DNA of 64,000 bases, taken from NCBI RefSeq assembly GCF_041295575.1, contig NZ_CP160452.1, forward strand, positions 682,001 through 746,000. The letters run 5' to 3'. The position numbers were made by a program, and so were the translations under genes. A model generated the notes under the pieces. The model saw only the letters and a list, made by a program, of their open reading frames with translations, did no database searches and was not told the DNA's origin. This document shows, in pieces, positions 19,733 to 29,219 of the stretch. This stretch comes from Sporosarcina pasteurii (lineage in GTDB: Bacteria; Bacillota; Bacilli; Bacillales_A; Planococcaceae). Positions within the stretch are counted from its first letter, which is position 1. Each line of letters starts with the position of its first letter.

Positions 19733-19798
19733 TTGAAAAGAAAAACGCTTACACCTATTATGTTACATAAGGAGTTTGTTTACTGGGCAAACTAATTA
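19733..19798 (+). promoter_or_regulatory. Promoter, cre box and ROK-type operator of uxaC-gnd
   Basis: TTGAAA (19733-19738), a 17-bp spacer and TATTAT (19756-19761) form a sigma-A promoter. A cre-like box GAAAAACGCTTACA (19740-19753, two mismatches) lies in the spacer. Immediately downstream of the expected start, AGTTTG-N9-CAAACT (19773-19793) is an inverted repeat of the XylR/ROK operator type (TTAGTTTG...CAAACTAA). This arrangement suits CcpA repression plus release by a uronate or gluconate signal. Confidence 0.65.
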
Positions 19799-19829
19799 AG
19801 GCGACTTACAAAAGAGAGGGCGGTTCACT

Positions 19830-21233
19830 TTGAAGACTTTTATTACCGATGATTTTCTTTTATACAATGAGACAGCTAAAATTCTTTATCACGAAACAGC
19901 AAAAGACCTACCAATTCTTGATTATCATAACCATTTAAATCAACACGAAATTTTAGAAAATAAACGTTTTAACAACTTAGCAGAAGTATGGTTAGGCGGA
20001 GATCACTATAAATGGCGTGCGATGCGTGCAAACGGCATTGAAGAGGCTTATATTACAGGAGATAAAAGTGATTATGACAAGTTTCTAGCTTGGTCAAAAA
20101 CTGTTCCGAATACATTTGGAAATCCGTTATATCACTGGACGCATCTCGAGCTGCTAAGATATTTCGATATCGATGAATTATTAAATGAACAATCAGCGCC
20201 GGCAATTTGGGAAGAAGCAAATGCGAAGTTACAATCTGCTGATATGACAGCTAGAACGTTACTGACAAATAAAAAGGTAGAGTTTGTTGGGACAACGGAT
20301 GATCCAACAGACGATTTGGCGAGCCATATTGAATTGCATAAGGAAGGTTTTGACATCAATGTATCGCCTTCATTCCGACCTGACAAAGGGCTCAATATCG
20401 AAAGAAACGATTATTTAGCATGGGTAGATAAATTAGAAGAAGTTACAAATACGTCCATTGAGAACTACAGTGCACTTTTAGATGCATTAAAAGAGCGCAT
20501 CGATTTCTTTGACGCGCACGGTTGTCGCAGTTCGGACCATGGGATTGAAAGAATGTTTTACGCGGAAGCAACAAAAGAAGAAGTGGACGCGATTTTCTCA
20601 AAACGTCTGCAAGGTCAACCATTGACTGCCGATGAAGTTGAAAAGTATAAAACATATACATTAGTCACATTGGGCGAATGGTATGCGGAAAAGGGCTGGG
20701 CGATGCAACTTCACTTAAGTCCGTTAAGAAATAATAGTACGAGAATGTTTAAACGATTAGGGGCGGACGCTGGCTTTGATTCAATGGGTGATTATTTAAT
20801 TGCTGATAAGTTATCAGGATTTTTAGATGAGCTCGATAAAAATGATAAACTGCCGAAAACAATTTTGTATAGTCTAAATGCAAGTGACAATAATATTTTA
20901 GCCGCGATGGCAGGAAATTATCAAAATTCCGAGATTCCTGGCAAGGTTCAATTCGGGACGGCATGGTGGTTTAATGATACAATCGAGGGTATGGAAGACC
21001 AGATGAAGACGCTAGCCAACTTTGGCTTAATTAGCAACTTCATCGGAATGTTGACAGATTCAAGAAGTTTCCTTTCATTCCCGCGTCATGAGTATTTTAG
21101 AAGAATCCTATGTAATTTACTCGGTACTTGGGTTGAGGAAGGAAAAGTGCCGAAAGATATACCATTATTAAAACAATATGTATACAATATTTGCTATGGC
21201 AATGCAAAGCGCTATTTCGGCTTGAATGAATAA
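19830..21233 (+). CDS. uxaC: Glucuronate (uronate) isomerase
   Basis: 467 residues, standard UxaC length. Metal-ligand motif DYHNHL is at residues 31-36, followed by VWLGGDHYKWRAMRANG, FVGTTDDPTD and SDHGIERM, all family signatures. The start is TTG at 19830, about 11 bp after AAAGAGAGGG, with no better ATG nearby. It converts D-glucuronate to D-fructuronate (and D-galacturonate to D-tagaturonate). It is followed after 30 bp by gnd, an unusual partner, which suggests the carbon ends in 6-phosphogluconate rather than in KDG. Confidence 0.95.
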   Translation: MKTFITDDFLLYNETAKILYHETAKDLPILDYHNHLNQHEILENKRFNNLAEVWLGGDHYKWRAMRANGIEEAYITGDKSDYDKFLAWSKTVPNTFGNPLYHWTHLELLRYFDIDELLNEQSAPAIWEEANAKLQSADMTARTLLTNKKVEFVGTTDDPTDDLASHIELHKEGFDINVSPSFRPDKGLNIERNDYLAWVDKLEEVTNTSIENYSALLDALKERIDFFDAHGCRSSDHGIERMFYAEATKEEVDAIFSKRLQGQPLTADEVEKYKTYTLVTLGEWYAEKGWAMQLHLSPLRNNSTRMFKRLGADAGFDSMGDYLIADKLSGFLDELDKNDKLPKTILYSLNASDNNILAAMAGNYQNSEIPGKVQFGTAWWFNDTIEGMEDQMKTLANFGLISNFIGMLTDSRSFLSFPRHEYFRRILCNLLGTWVEEGKVPKDIPLLKQYVYNICYGNAKRYFGLNE

Positions 21234-21263
21234 ACAATAATTACTTTGAAACGAGGGAACAAC

Positions 21264-22673
21264 ATGTCAAAACAACAAATCGGAGTCATCGGTTTAGCGG
21301 TTATGGGTAAAAACTTGGCAATGAATATTGAAAGCAGAGGTTATTCAGTTTCAGTATATAACCGTACGACATCCAGAACCGAGGAATTTTTGGAGAATGA
21401 AGCAAAAGGGAAAAACTTTTTTGGTGCAAAAAGCATTGAGGAGTTCGTTAATTCTTTAGAAGTTCCGCGTAAAATTATGTTAATGGTTCAAGCTGGACCT
21501 GCTACTGATGCAACGATTGCATCTCTACAGCCATACCTTGAAAAAGGCGATATTTTAATCGACGGTGGAAACACATTATTCGAAGATACGAACCGTCGTA
21601 ATAAAGAACTTGAAAAAACAGGCATTCACTTTATCGGGACAGGCGTTTCCGGTGGAGAAGAGGGTGCGCTGAATGGTCCTTCACTTATGCCTGGCGGACA
21701 AAAAGAAGCGTATGACTTAGTTGCGCCTATTTTTGAAGCGATTGCTGCAAAAGTTGACGGCGATTCATGCAGTACGTATATCGGTCCAGAAGGTGCGGGG
21801 CATTATGTGAAAATGGTGCATAACGGCATTGAATACGGAGATATGCAACTGATTGGTGAGTCATACTTTATTCTAAAGCACGTACTAGGTCTAGATGCAC
21901 AAGAACTCCATGAAGTATTTACTGAGTGGAATAAAGGCGAATTAGACAGTTACTTAATCGAAATTACATCTGAAATATTCACAAAAGTAGACGATGAAAC
22001 TGGCCAACCATTAGTTGAAGTCATTTTAGATAAAGCAGGTCAAAAAGGAACGGGTGCATGGACAAGTAAAAATGCATTAGATATCGGTGTTCCACTTCCA
22101 CTTATTACAGAATCTGTCTTCGCTCGTACAATTTCATCGATGAAAGATGAGCGTGTCCGTGCAAGTAAATTATTAGTTGCACCTGAAGTACCAAAGTACG
22201 AAGGCGATCGTGAAGAGCTGATTGAAGCTGTTCGAAAAGCATTATTTATGAGTAAAATTTGTTCATACGCACAAGGATTTGCGCAAATGCGTGCACATTC
22301 AGAAGAAAACAACTGGAATTTAAATTACGGTGAAATCGCAATGATTTGGCGCGGTGGCTGTATTATCCGTGCACAATTCTTACAAAACATTAAAGATGCA
22401 TATGACCGTAATCCAGAACTTGAAAACTTATTATTAGATCCTTATTTCAAGGATATTGTTGGAGAGTACCAATCAGCATTACGTAAAGTTGTATCTGTCG
22501 CGGTACAACAAGGAATTGCAGTGCCATGTTTCTCAAGTGCGATTGCTTATTACGACAGCTATCGTTCTGAAAACTTATCCGCAAACCTTATTCAAGCACA
22601 GCGCGACTATTTCGGCGCGCACACATATGAGCGTAAAGATAAAGAAGGTACATTCCATACGAATTGGTTCTAA
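21264..22673 (+). CDS. gnd: 6-phosphogluconate dehydrogenase, decarboxylating
   Basis: 469 residues from ATG 21264 (RBS GAGGGA; the frame opens at a TTG 18 bp upstream that lies before the RBS). [14 protein letters not shown] is the NADP-binding start, with NRT at about 34 favouring NADP+. [19 protein letters not shown] and [15 protein letters not shown] carry the catalytic Lys and Glu. It oxidatively decarboxylates 6-phosphogluconate to ribulose-5-phosphate. Sitting with uxaC under one promoter, it is probably a pathway-dedicated copy; a housekeeping copy may exist elsewhere. Confidence 0.96.
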   Translation: MSKQQIGVIGLAVMGKNLAMNIESRGYSVSVYNRTTSRTEEFLENEAKGKNFFGAKSIEEFVNSLEVPRKIMLMVQAGPATDATIASLQPYLEKGDILIDGGNTLFEDTNRRNKELEKTGIHFIGTGVSGGEEGALNGPSLMPGGQKEAYDLVAPIFEAIAAKVDGDSCSTYIGPEGAGHYVKMVHNGIEYGDMQLIGESYFILKHVLGLDAQELHEVFTEWNKGELDSYLIEITSEIFTKVDDETGQPLVEVILDKAGQKGTGAWTSKNALDIGVPLPLITESVFARTISSMKDERVRASKLLVAPEVPKYEGDREELIEAVRKALFMSKICSYAQGFAQMRAHSEENNWNLNYGEIAMIWRGGCIIRAQFLQNIKDAYDRNPELENLLLDPYFKDIVGEYQSALRKVVSVAVQQGIAVPCFSSAIAYYDSYRSENLSANLIQAQRDYFGAHTYERKDKEGTFHTNWF

Positions 22674-22677
22674 TCGA

Positions 22678-22711
22678 AAAAGGTCGTCCATCGCCGGACG
22701 ACCTTTTTTTC
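22678..22711. terminator. Bidirectional terminator between gnd and the ROK repressor gene
   Basis: AGGTCGTCC (22681-22689) pairs perfectly with GGACGACCT (22696-22704). An A run lies on the left and a run of seven T on the right, so both convergent genes can terminate here. Confidence 0.88.
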
Positions 22712-22722
22712 TCTACTTTATG

Positions 22723-23931
22723 TCAATGAATTGCGAATCCATCCTTCTTATGTGACGTTGCCACTAGCGGAGCATCAAGTGTTAACACAACTTCCGACAC
22801 TTCTAGAAAACGTTGAATGCCAAGTGCACAAGCACCCAGCGAACAAGACTTATAGCCAAGTCCAGAAAGCACAAGGGAGCCATATTGACTCATCGTTGAA
22901 TGGAAATTGCGCTTAATCTTCTCGATTGCATTTGGGTACATTTTTAATACACGACTCGTTAATACAACTGTTTCAGGATTGTACAAATTAATAATGTTAT
23001 TCAATCCTGTGGAAAGGTCAACGATATACTCCTCGAGGATTGCCATCGTATCAGAATCTTTTTGTTCAATTAATTGTTCAAGTTCATCATATGTTAGATA
23101 ATCTACTTGCATGTGCTTCATCAATTTAATAAACAAACTTTTTTCTGATGAATATAATTCCCAACATCCACGATTCCCGCAATTACATAATTCACCATTT
23201 TGTTTAATAATCATATGGCCCATTTCACCGGAAAATCCGTGAAAGCCAGTTTGCAAATTCCCGTCTACCATTAAACCTACGCCAATCCCTGAGGAAAGCA
23301 TAATACAAAGTAAGTTGTCGCTATCGTGGTATGCATACACACGCTCGGCATAGGCTGATAAATTGGCATTGTTTTGAATCGAAATGTCAATTTCCAGTAC
23401 ATTTTCTAAGTCTTCTTTTAACGATTTATTTTCCCATTGATAGGCAGGTACAAAGTGAATCTTTTCGTCATTACTTACAGTTCCGTGCACACCAATAATG
23501 GCGCTAATTAATCCGTATTCACTCGAAGCCCATTCGGATTGATAGTGTTGAATATCCTGAATGAGCATCGCAACAATCTCATCATAATCGACAGTATCCA
23601 ACTTAACGGATTTGTAGTGGACAGGTTGCCCGCCTAAATCGGTAACGATATATTGAATTTGCTTGTAATCTAAGTCGACTCCTAACACGTACCCGGCTTT
23701 TCGGTTGATAGAAAGCATAATGGGTCTTCTACCAACAGTGTTGTGCTCTTGCTGCGATTCAAAAATTAAATGTTCATTTAATAAATCCGCAACTTGGACA
23801 GAAACCGTTGCTTTATTAAGTCCAGTTATTTTAGAGAGATCTGCCCTTGAAACCGATTGTTCTTCGATAATTTTTCTTAATATTAATCCTCTGTTTATTT
23901 TTTTTATGTATGCGCCGTCGCCTGTAATCAT
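22723..23931 (-). CDS. ROK-family transcriptional repressor of the uronate/lar regulon (proposed)
   Basis: 402 residues. The N-terminal wHTH, about 17-60, contains SRADLSKITGLNKATVSVQVADLL; the ROK domain carries the zinc motif LCNCGNRGCWELY near 253-262 and a degenerate ATP loop (GVDLDYKQI), so it is a regulator. Bacillus XylR is the best-known relative. The RBS AGGGGGAT precedes ATG. It is divergent from larC1 with two identical-centred palindromes in between. XylR-like half-sites also stand before uxaC, dctP, larE and the larA-like gene, which makes it the likely regulator of all of them (inference). Confidence 0.85.
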   Translation of the reverse strand: MITGDGAYIKKINRGLILRKIIEEQSVSRADLSKITGLNKATVSVQVADLLNEHLIFESQQEHNTVGRRPIMLSINRKAGYVLGVDLDYKQIQYIVTDLGGQPVHYKSVKLDTVDYDEIVAMLIQDIQHYQSEWASSEYGLISAIIGVHGTVSNDEKIHFVPAYQWENKSLKEDLENVLEIDISIQNNANLSAYAERVYAYHDSDNLLCIMLSSGIGVGLMVDGNLQTGFHGFSGEMGHMIIKQNGELCNCGNRGCWELYSSEKSLFIKLMKHMQVDYLTYDELEQLIEQKDSDTMAILEEYIVDLSTGLNNIINLYNPETVVLTSRVLKMYPNAIEKIKRNFHSTMSQYGSLVLSGLGYKSCSLGACALGIQRFLEVSEVVLTLDAPLVATSHKKDGFAIH

Positions 23932-24000
23932 ATAAATCCCCCTGATTCTACATCAATTGTTTATCGCACCAATTAATTAGTTGAACATAGCCTCTCTTAG

Positions 24001-24046
24001 TTAAACTTAGTTTACCTTTGTTAAACTGAGTTTACCTTTGTTGGTT
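24001..24046. promoter_or_regulatory. Tandem 20-bp palindromic operators between the ROK gene and larC1
   Basis: TTAAACTTAGTTTACCTTTG (24001-24020) is repeated at 24021-24040 with one change. Each copy contains the perfect inverted repeat TAAACT-N-AGTTTA. The 20-bp period is close to two helical turns, placing dimers on one DNA face. It abuts the -35 box of the larC1 promoter. Confidence 0.7.
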
Positions 24047-24069
24047 TAGGATATTTAAATCTGTATACT
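24041..24069 (+). promoter_or_regulatory. Sigma-A promoter of larC1
   Basis: TTGGTT (24041-24046), a 17-bp spacer, then TATACT (24064-24069). The start site would be about 27 bp before the larC1 ATG, which has GAAAGG as its RBS. Confidence 0.6.
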
Positions 24070-24103
24070 TATTTCTAGTATAGCAAAGAAAGGCGCGTTA
24101 AAA

Positions 24104-24838
24104 ATGAAAGTTCTCTATTTCGACTGTTTTTCAGGCATTAGCGGTGACATGGTAATAGGAGCGTTAATTGATGCCGGTGGCGACATCGTTCATTTAGAAA
24201 ATGAATTAAAGAAACTAAAGATGGAAGATGAATATGAGTTGAAGGTTGCCAAAGTTGTAAAAAATGGCATCACAAGTACAAAGTTCGATGTTTTATTAAC
24301 GGATGGAAATCACCATGACCATCATCATCGTTCCTATAAGCATATTGTCGAGATGATTCAAAAGGCTAAGTTTTCGGAGCGTGCAGAGAAAATTGCATTG
24401 AAAATTTTCGAGAAGATAGGTGTTGCTGAAGGTAAGATTCACGGTGTTCCACTTGAGGACGTCCATTTTCATGAAGTAGGCGCGGTTGATTCAATCATTG
24501 ACATTGTCGGCGCGGCGATTTTATTGGACTTATTAAATCCCGACAGTATCCAATCATCTTCGGTTCCAGTCGGTTCCGGCAAGATTCGTATTGAACATGG
24601 AATTTATCCAGTTCCGGCACCAGCAACATTAGAAATCTTACGTGGTGTGCCCATTGCTGCGAGCGATGTAAAAGGAGAGCTCGCAACCCCAACAGGCGCG
24701 GCGATTGTTGCTGCATTAGCGAATAGTTTTGGGACGATGCCGAGTATGACGGTCGAACAAATTGGTTACGGGGCGGGGACAAAAACATTTTCAAGCCATC
24801 CGAATATTTTAAGGGTAATGATTGGTGAAAAGTTGTAA
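24104..24838 (+). CDS. larC1: LarC N-terminal part (LarC1), nickel insertion for the NPN cofactor
   Basis: 244 residues. Start MKVLYFDCFSGISGDM, a His-rich patch at 70-75 (HHDHHH), HFHEVGAVDSIIDIVG, and a C-terminal ELATPTGAAIVAAL are signatures of LarC/DUF111. LarC is a CTP-dependent nickel insertase that completes the nickel-pincer nucleotide used by LarA-type enzymes. In Lactiplantibacillus full LarC is made by frameshifting between adjacent larC1 and larC2. Here no larC2 follows: a strong terminator comes next, and the C-terminal part is encoded at 33892. It is a separate transcription unit with its own promoter and operators. Confidence 0.92.
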   Translation: MKVLYFDCFSGISGDMVIGALIDAGGDIVHLENELKKLKMEDEYELKVAKVVKNGITSTKFDVLLTDGNHHDHHHRSYKHIVEMIQKAKFSERAEKIALKIFEKIGVAEGKIHGVPLEDVHFHEVGAVDSIIDIVGAAILLDLLNPDSIQSSSVPVGSGKIRIEHGIYPVPAPATLEILRGVPIAASDVKGELATPTGAAIVAALANSFGTMPSMTVEQIGYGAGTKTFSSHPNILRVMIGEKL

Positions 24839-24965
24839 AAAAGTAAATTAAATATTCACGACCACTTTAAGTGCCTTTATTACAAGGTTTAGTCAATTAT
24901 TTCGTAATCCAATAACGGTCAATATATAGTTTGGGCAATTATGAAATTGCCCCTGTTAGTAAATA

Positions 24966-25011
24966 AAAGGTTGTTTAAAAATGGAATCTTCAGTTTTTAA
25001 ACAACCTTTTT
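24966..25011 (+). terminator. Strong terminator after larC1
   Basis: AAAGGTTGTTTAAAAA (24966-24981) pairs with TTTTTAAACAACCTTT (24994-25009), followed by TT. It separates larC1 from the TRAP genes. The 24839-24965 stretch holds nothing else I can name. Confidence 0.85.
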
Positions 25012-25037
25012 GTGAAGAAAATAAGAACAAAAAAACC

Positions 25038-25131
25038 TTGAAAATAAAAGCGCCTGCATCTATAATAAATTTTAATTAGTTTGTTTATCGGCTAAATTAA
25101 TTCGAGTGAAATTTTTATGAAAGCGGTAGCA
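25038..25131 (+). promoter_or_regulatory. Promoter, ROK-type operator and cre of the dctPQM operon
   Basis: TTGAAA (25038-25043), 17 bp, TATAAT (25061-25066). At the expected start site, TTAGTTTGTTTATCGGCTAAA (25077-25097) resembles the site in front of larE (TTAGTTTGTTTGTCAACTAAA on the minus strand there). A cre box TGAAAGCGGTAGCA (25118-25131, one mismatch) follows. The order promoter-operator-cre parallels uxaC. Confidence 0.68.
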
Positions 25132-25179
25132 TATCAGGAGAATTTACGGTGCATAATATTTAGTTAAGGAGAGGTTCAT

Positions 25180-26172
25180 GTGAATAAAAAGTTTATCTCA
25201 TTGCTATTAAGCGTTTTCATAGCAACAATTATGTTAGCAGCATGTGGAGCTTCTGGATCTTCAGATAAAGCAATTGTATTACGTTTGGCTGACAATCACC
25301 CCGAAGACTATCCAACAGTGATTGGCGATAAGAAATTTGCTGAGTTAGTTGAAGAAAAAACAGAAGGTCGTTATAAAATTGACGTTTATGCTGGAGGGCA
25401 GCTAGGAAGTGAGAAAAGCATTGTAGAATTACTTCAACTCGGTGCAATCGATTTAACGCGAGTGAATACAATGCCGCTGACAGAATTCTCCAAAGACGTT
25501 GGTGTTTTATCTTTACCTTATCTTTTTGAAGACGAGGATTCGAAATGGGAACATTTAAATGGAGAATTAGGAAGAGAGCTACTTGATACTTTTGAAGGTA
25601 CGAATTTAATTGGTCTTGCTTTTTATGACTCGGGTGAGCGAAGTATTTATAATTCCAAAAAACCAATTGAAACGCCGGCAGATTTAAAAGGATTAAAAAT
25701 TCGGGTGCAACCATCGGAACTAGCGATTGATGTCTTTAAATCTTTTGGCGCTTCAGCAACACCAATGGCATACAGTGAAGTGTATTCGGCCATTCAAACA
25801 GGAGTTATAGATGGCGGAGAGAATAACTGGCCAAGTTATTACACATCCAATCATTATGAAGTGGCAGGATATTTTACTGAAAATAACTATTCTGGACCGC
25901 CTGAAATTTTACTAGGTTCACAAAAGTTATGGGATCGGTTAAGTGAAGAAGATAGGGAAATATTTAGAGAAGCAGCATTAGAATCTGTAGCTGTACAGCG
26001 TGAGGCATGGGCTGAATTAACTGAGAAATCTAGAGAAGCCGTGATTGAAAGAGGAAATGAAGTAATTGAAATAAAAGACTTTACACCTTGGAGAGAAGCT
26101 GTTGAGCCGGTATATGAAAAATATGGCGGACCCTATAAAAAATGGATTGATAAAATTCAAAGTAGTAAGTAA
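25180..26172 (+). CDS. dctP: TRAP transporter substrate-binding lipoprotein, DctP family
   Basis: 330 residues. A lipoprotein signal peptide ends in the lipobox LAAC with Cys22. The TRAP-binding fold follows, with RVQPSELAIDVFKSFGASATPMAYSEVYSAIQTGVIDGGENN (the Arg and Asn typical of carboxylate-binding DctP/SiaP proteins). The start is GTG after AAGGAGAGG. It captures an organic or sugar acid outside the membrane. In this regulon the ligand is probably a hexuronate or hexonate (inference). Confidence 0.92.
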   Translation: MNKKFISLLLSVFIATIMLAACGASGSSDKAIVLRLADNHPEDYPTVIGDKKFAELVEEKTEGRYKIDVYAGGQLGSEKSIVELLQLGAIDLTRVNTMPLTEFSKDVGVLSLPYLFEDEDSKWEHLNGELGRELLDTFEGTNLIGLAFYDSGERSIYNSKKPIETPADLKGLKIRVQPSELAIDVFKSFGASATPMAYSEVYSAIQTGVIDGGENNWPSYYTSNHYEVAGYFTENNYSGPPEILLGSQKLWDRLSEEDREIFREAALESVAVQREAWAELTEKSREAVIERGNEVIEIKDFTPWREAVEPVYEKYGGPYKKWIDKIQSSK

Positions 26173-26244
26173 GAATGATGATGTTTTCGTCTATTTTAAA
26201 TTCGGTGAAAATGACAGTTTTTTTGGACAAAGGGGGAAATACTT

Positions 26245-26775
26245 ATGAAAGCGATTAAGTGGATCAAAAATATTTTAGATCGTCTGCTTGTAGGCGTATC
26301 TATGACGGCTTTACTGGCGATGATTTTAATCATTATATATCAAGTTTTTTCAAGACAACTATTCCAACATACGCCGTCTTGGGCAGAAGAACTTTCCATT
26401 ATTCTTTTTGTGTGGACGAGCTTTTTAGGAATTGCTTATGGGTTTAAAGCAAGACTTCATATTGGGGTCAGTTTTTTAGTTGATATGTTTCCAACTAAAT
26501 TGCAGGATGCAATGGATTTTCTAGCAAAGATATTAATTATTATCTTCGGTATTGTTTTAGTCGTTTATGGATGGAAATTTACAGTTATAATGGGCGGTTC
26601 AACTCTTGCTGGAACAGGTCTTCAATCTAGTTATTTATATGCGGCTATTCCTGTTACGGGCATATTCGTGTTACTATACGGAATTGAATTGCTGTTTTCT
26701 AAAGGGTTACACCAAGAATATAACGATGAGATTGATGTTGATGCACTAGATGCAGTCGAAGATAGGAGGGCTTAA
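26245..26775 (+). CDS. dctQ: TRAP transporter small permease, DctQ family
   Basis: 176 residues with four hydrophobic helices and the family stretch WAEELSIILFVWTSFLGIAYGFKARLHIGV (Trp-Ala-Glu-Glu and Arg/His positions conserved). It forms the membrane complex with DctM, and the next gene begins 3 bp after its stop. RBS AAGGGGGAA. Confidence 0.92.
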   Translation: MKAIKWIKNILDRLLVGVSMTALLAMILIIIYQVFSRQLFQHTPSWAEELSIILFVWTSFLGIAYGFKARLHIGVSFLVDMFPTKLQDAMDFLAKILIIIFGIVLVVYGWKFTVIMGGSTLAGTGLQSSYLYAAIPVTGIFVLLYGIELLFSKGLHQEYNDEIDVDALDAVEDRRA

Positions 26776-26778
26776 AGA

Positions 26779-28059
26779 ATGGCAATATTAATACTACTAG
26801 GTGTTTTTATTTTACTCTTATTATTAAGGGTTCCAATTGCGCTTACTTTGGCTATATCTTCAATTGCAACTGGCGTTTATTTGCATATTGATTTAGCGGC
26901 GATTATGCAACGTATGGTTAGTGGCGTTAACTCTTTTTCATTAATTGCAATTCCGTTCTTTATATTAGCCGGAGAAATTATGAATGAAGGTGGAATCTCC
27001 CGCCGCTTAATTAATCTTGCGAACGTAATTATTGGAAGAATTAGAGGTGGATTAGCGCTCGTAAACGTTATTACAAGTACCTTGTTTGGCGGGATATCCG
27101 GTTCTGCTTTGGCAGACGTATCCTCTTTGGGATCGGTGTTAATTCCAATGATGAGAAAGCAAGGGTACGATAATGATTATGCGGTAAGTGTTACTACAGC
27201 ATCCGCTACACAAGGTGTTATCATTCCCCCTAGTCATAATATGATTATTTACTCAACCGCAGCGGGTGGGGTATCTGTTGGGGCCTTGTTTATGGGTGGA
27301 TTAATACCGGGATTATTACTTGGATTTGCATTATTAGTGCTAACTTATATCATTGCAGTGAAAAGAAATTATCCTAAAGGCGAACCAATTAAAAAAGAAG
27401 AAGTTCCTAAAATTGTACGAGAAGGCTTATTAGGGCTACTGACAGCCGTCATTATTATGGGCGGAATCATTAGCGGCTTTTTCACGGCTACTGAATCAGC
27501 GGCTATAGGTGCACTTTACGCGTTCATTATCACGTTCTTTGTGTATAAAGATATTCCGCTTAGCCGTTTCAAAGTAATCTTATATCGTGCATTTAGAACA
27601 CTTTCAATGGTTATGTTTTTAATTGCAGCTTCTTCAGCTTTTGGTTGGATGTTGGCGTTATTAAAGGTTCCAGCAATGGCAACAGACTTTATTTTAACCA
27701 TTTCACCAAACGACATTACGACGTTGCTTTTAATTAATTTAATCTTATTGTTACTGGGCATGGTGATGGATATGGCCCCACTTATATTAATTGCAACACC
27801 AGTTTTATTGCCTATTGCGATAGAGATTGGAATGGACCCAGTTCATTTTGGAGTTGTATTAGTCCTTAACTTAGCAATTGGTTTGGTTACACCGCCAGTA
27901 GGTTCTGTGTTATTTGTCGGAGCAGCAATCGGACGAATACCTATTGAAAGGGCTGCAAGGTCCATGTTACCGTTCTATGGCGTATTAATATTCGTGTTGT
28001 TATTAATTTCATTTGTCCCAAGTATTGTCATGTATCTGCCACAGCTTCTGGCGAAATAG
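26779..28059 (+). CDS. dctM: TRAP transporter large permease, DctM family
   Basis: 426 residues, about 12 membrane segments. PFFILAGEIMNEGGISRRLI, FGGISGSALADVSSLGSVLIPMM and IIPPSHNMIIYS are the conserved transport-core segments with Na+-site features. It drives sodium-coupled uptake together with DctP and DctQ. It ends the operon; no clear terminator follows directly. Confidence 0.94.
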   Translation: MAILILLGVFILLLLLRVPIALTLAISSIATGVYLHIDLAAIMQRMVSGVNSFSLIAIPFFILAGEIMNEGGISRRLINLANVIIGRIRGGLALVNVITSTLFGGISGSALADVSSLGSVLIPMMRKQGYDNDYAVSVTTASATQGVIIPPSHNMIIYSTAAGGVSVGALFMGGLIPGLLLGFALLVLTYIIAVKRNYPKGEPIKKEEVPKIVREGLLGLLTAVIIMGGIISGFFTATESAAIGALYAFIITFFVYKDIPLSRFKVILYRAFRTLSMVMFLIAASSAFGWMLALLKVPAMATDFILTISPNDITTLLLINLILLLLGMVMDMAPLILIATPVLLPIAIEIGMDPVHFGVVLVLNLAIGLVTPPVGSVLFVGAAIGRIPIERAARSMLPFYGVLIFVLLLISFVPSIVMYLPQLLAK

Positions 28060-28172
28060 AACATAAGGAATGTTGCAGAGGGCGTAAGTAGCTGTGCAAG
28101 ACGATTCATCAATAGTTAATAGTATTTGACGCTTACTTATGAAAATGATAATCTTTAATTGAAATAAATTGG

Positions 28173-28221
28173 TTTAGTTGACAAACAAACTAAAGTTTTA
28201 TGATTTGTGAAAGCGGTTAAA
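28173..28221 (+). promoter_or_regulatory. ROK-type operator, -35 box and cre before larE
   Basis: TTTAGTTG-ACAAA-CAAACTAAA (28173-28194) is an inverted repeat overlapping the possible -35 TTGACA (28178-28183). The best -10, TATGAT, is only 15 bp away, so the promoter is uncertain. TGAAAGCGGTTAAA (28208-28221) matches cre with one mismatch. Confidence 0.55.
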
Positions 28222-28326
28222 GCTTACTTCCATACAAGAAAATAAGGGATTTGGGCATCACTAACACTTGAACAAATCGGTGGCATAGTAATCATTAGAA
28301 AATGAATAAAAGTGAGGCGATTCAAG

Positions 28327-29163
28327 ATGAACAAAACTTTGGAAGAAAAAAATCGTCACTTAGGAGAAATCCTGTCAGGCATGGAACGTGTCCTTGTAGC
28401 ATTTTCAGGCGGTGTGGATAGCACGCTTGTCCTAAAGCGCGCACAAGAAGAACTTGGCGACCAAGTGTTAGCAGTTGTCGTTGCATCTGAATTATTCCGT
28501 AAAGAAGAATTTGAAGGTGCGGTACAATTAGCTGAAAAAATGGGTGTGAACGTTTATAAGACGGAAATTAAAGAACTTGAGAATCCGCATATTGTGGCAA
28601 ACAATCCAGACAGCTGGTACCACAGTAAAAAAATGTTGTATAGCCACTTGAATGACATTGCGGAAGAATTAGGTTATTCGTATGTTTTGGACGGCATGAT
28701 TATGGATGACTTGGATGATTTCCGTCCAGGCTTGAAAGCAAGAACTGAGGCGGGTGCACGAAGCGTTTTACAGGAAGCTAACATTTATAAACATGAAGTG
28801 AGAGAACTTGCGAATCAGCTTGAGCTGCCAGTCTGGGATAAGCCGGCATCATGTAGTTTAGCGTCAAGAATTCCATATGGCGTTCAACTTGATAAGAAAA
28901 AAATCGAGCAAGTAAATGAGGCTGAAATATTTTTAGATAAATTAGGCTTCCCTCAAACGAGAGTCCGTCATCATGGAAATGTAGCACGAATCGAAGTAAC
29001 ACCTGAACAAATTCCGTCTATGGTTGAAAAGCGTGAACAAATTCAAATGAAACTGACTTCACTTGGATTTGCATATGTTTCGATTGATTTACTTGGATAT
29101 CGTACAGGAAGCATGAACGAGGAATTGCCAGCAACGATTTTAGAAAAAGCATCAAATAGTTAG
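28327..29163 (+). CDS. larE: LarE, ATP-dependent sacrificial sulfur transferase
   Basis: 278 residues from ATG 28327 (RBS GTGAGGCG; an upstream GTG at 28312 is inside that RBS). The PP-loop SGGVDST at 27-33 activates the substrate carboxylates by adenylylation. Cys176 in KPASCSLASRIPYG occupies the same number and position as the sacrificial cysteine of Lactiplantibacillus LarE. It installs the two sulfurs of the nickel-pincer nucleotide. It is monocistronic between a ROK/cre-type control region and its own terminator. Confidence 0.93.
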   Translation: MNKTLEEKNRHLGEILSGMERVLVAFSGGVDSTLVLKRAQEELGDQVLAVVVASELFRKEEFEGAVQLAEKMGVNVYKTEIKELENPHIVANNPDSWYHSKKMLYSHLNDIAEELGYSYVLDGMIMDDLDDFRPGLKARTEAGARSVLQEANIYKHEVRELANQLELPVWDKPASCSLASRIPYGVQLDKKKIEQVNEAEIFLDKLGFPQTRVRHHGNVARIEVTPEQIPSMVEKREQIQMKLTSLGFAYVSIDLLGYRTGSMNEELPATILEKASNS

Positions 29164-29173
29164 TTTGTTATTG

Positions 29174-29213
29174 GGTCCCATTCTGAATCGAATAAATCGA
29201 GAATGGGACCTTT
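29174..29213 (+). terminator. Terminator after larE
   Basis: GGTCCCATTCT (29174-29184) pairs perfectly with AGAATGGGACC (29200-29210), then TTT. Confidence 0.8.
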
Positions 29214-29219
29214 ATCTGG

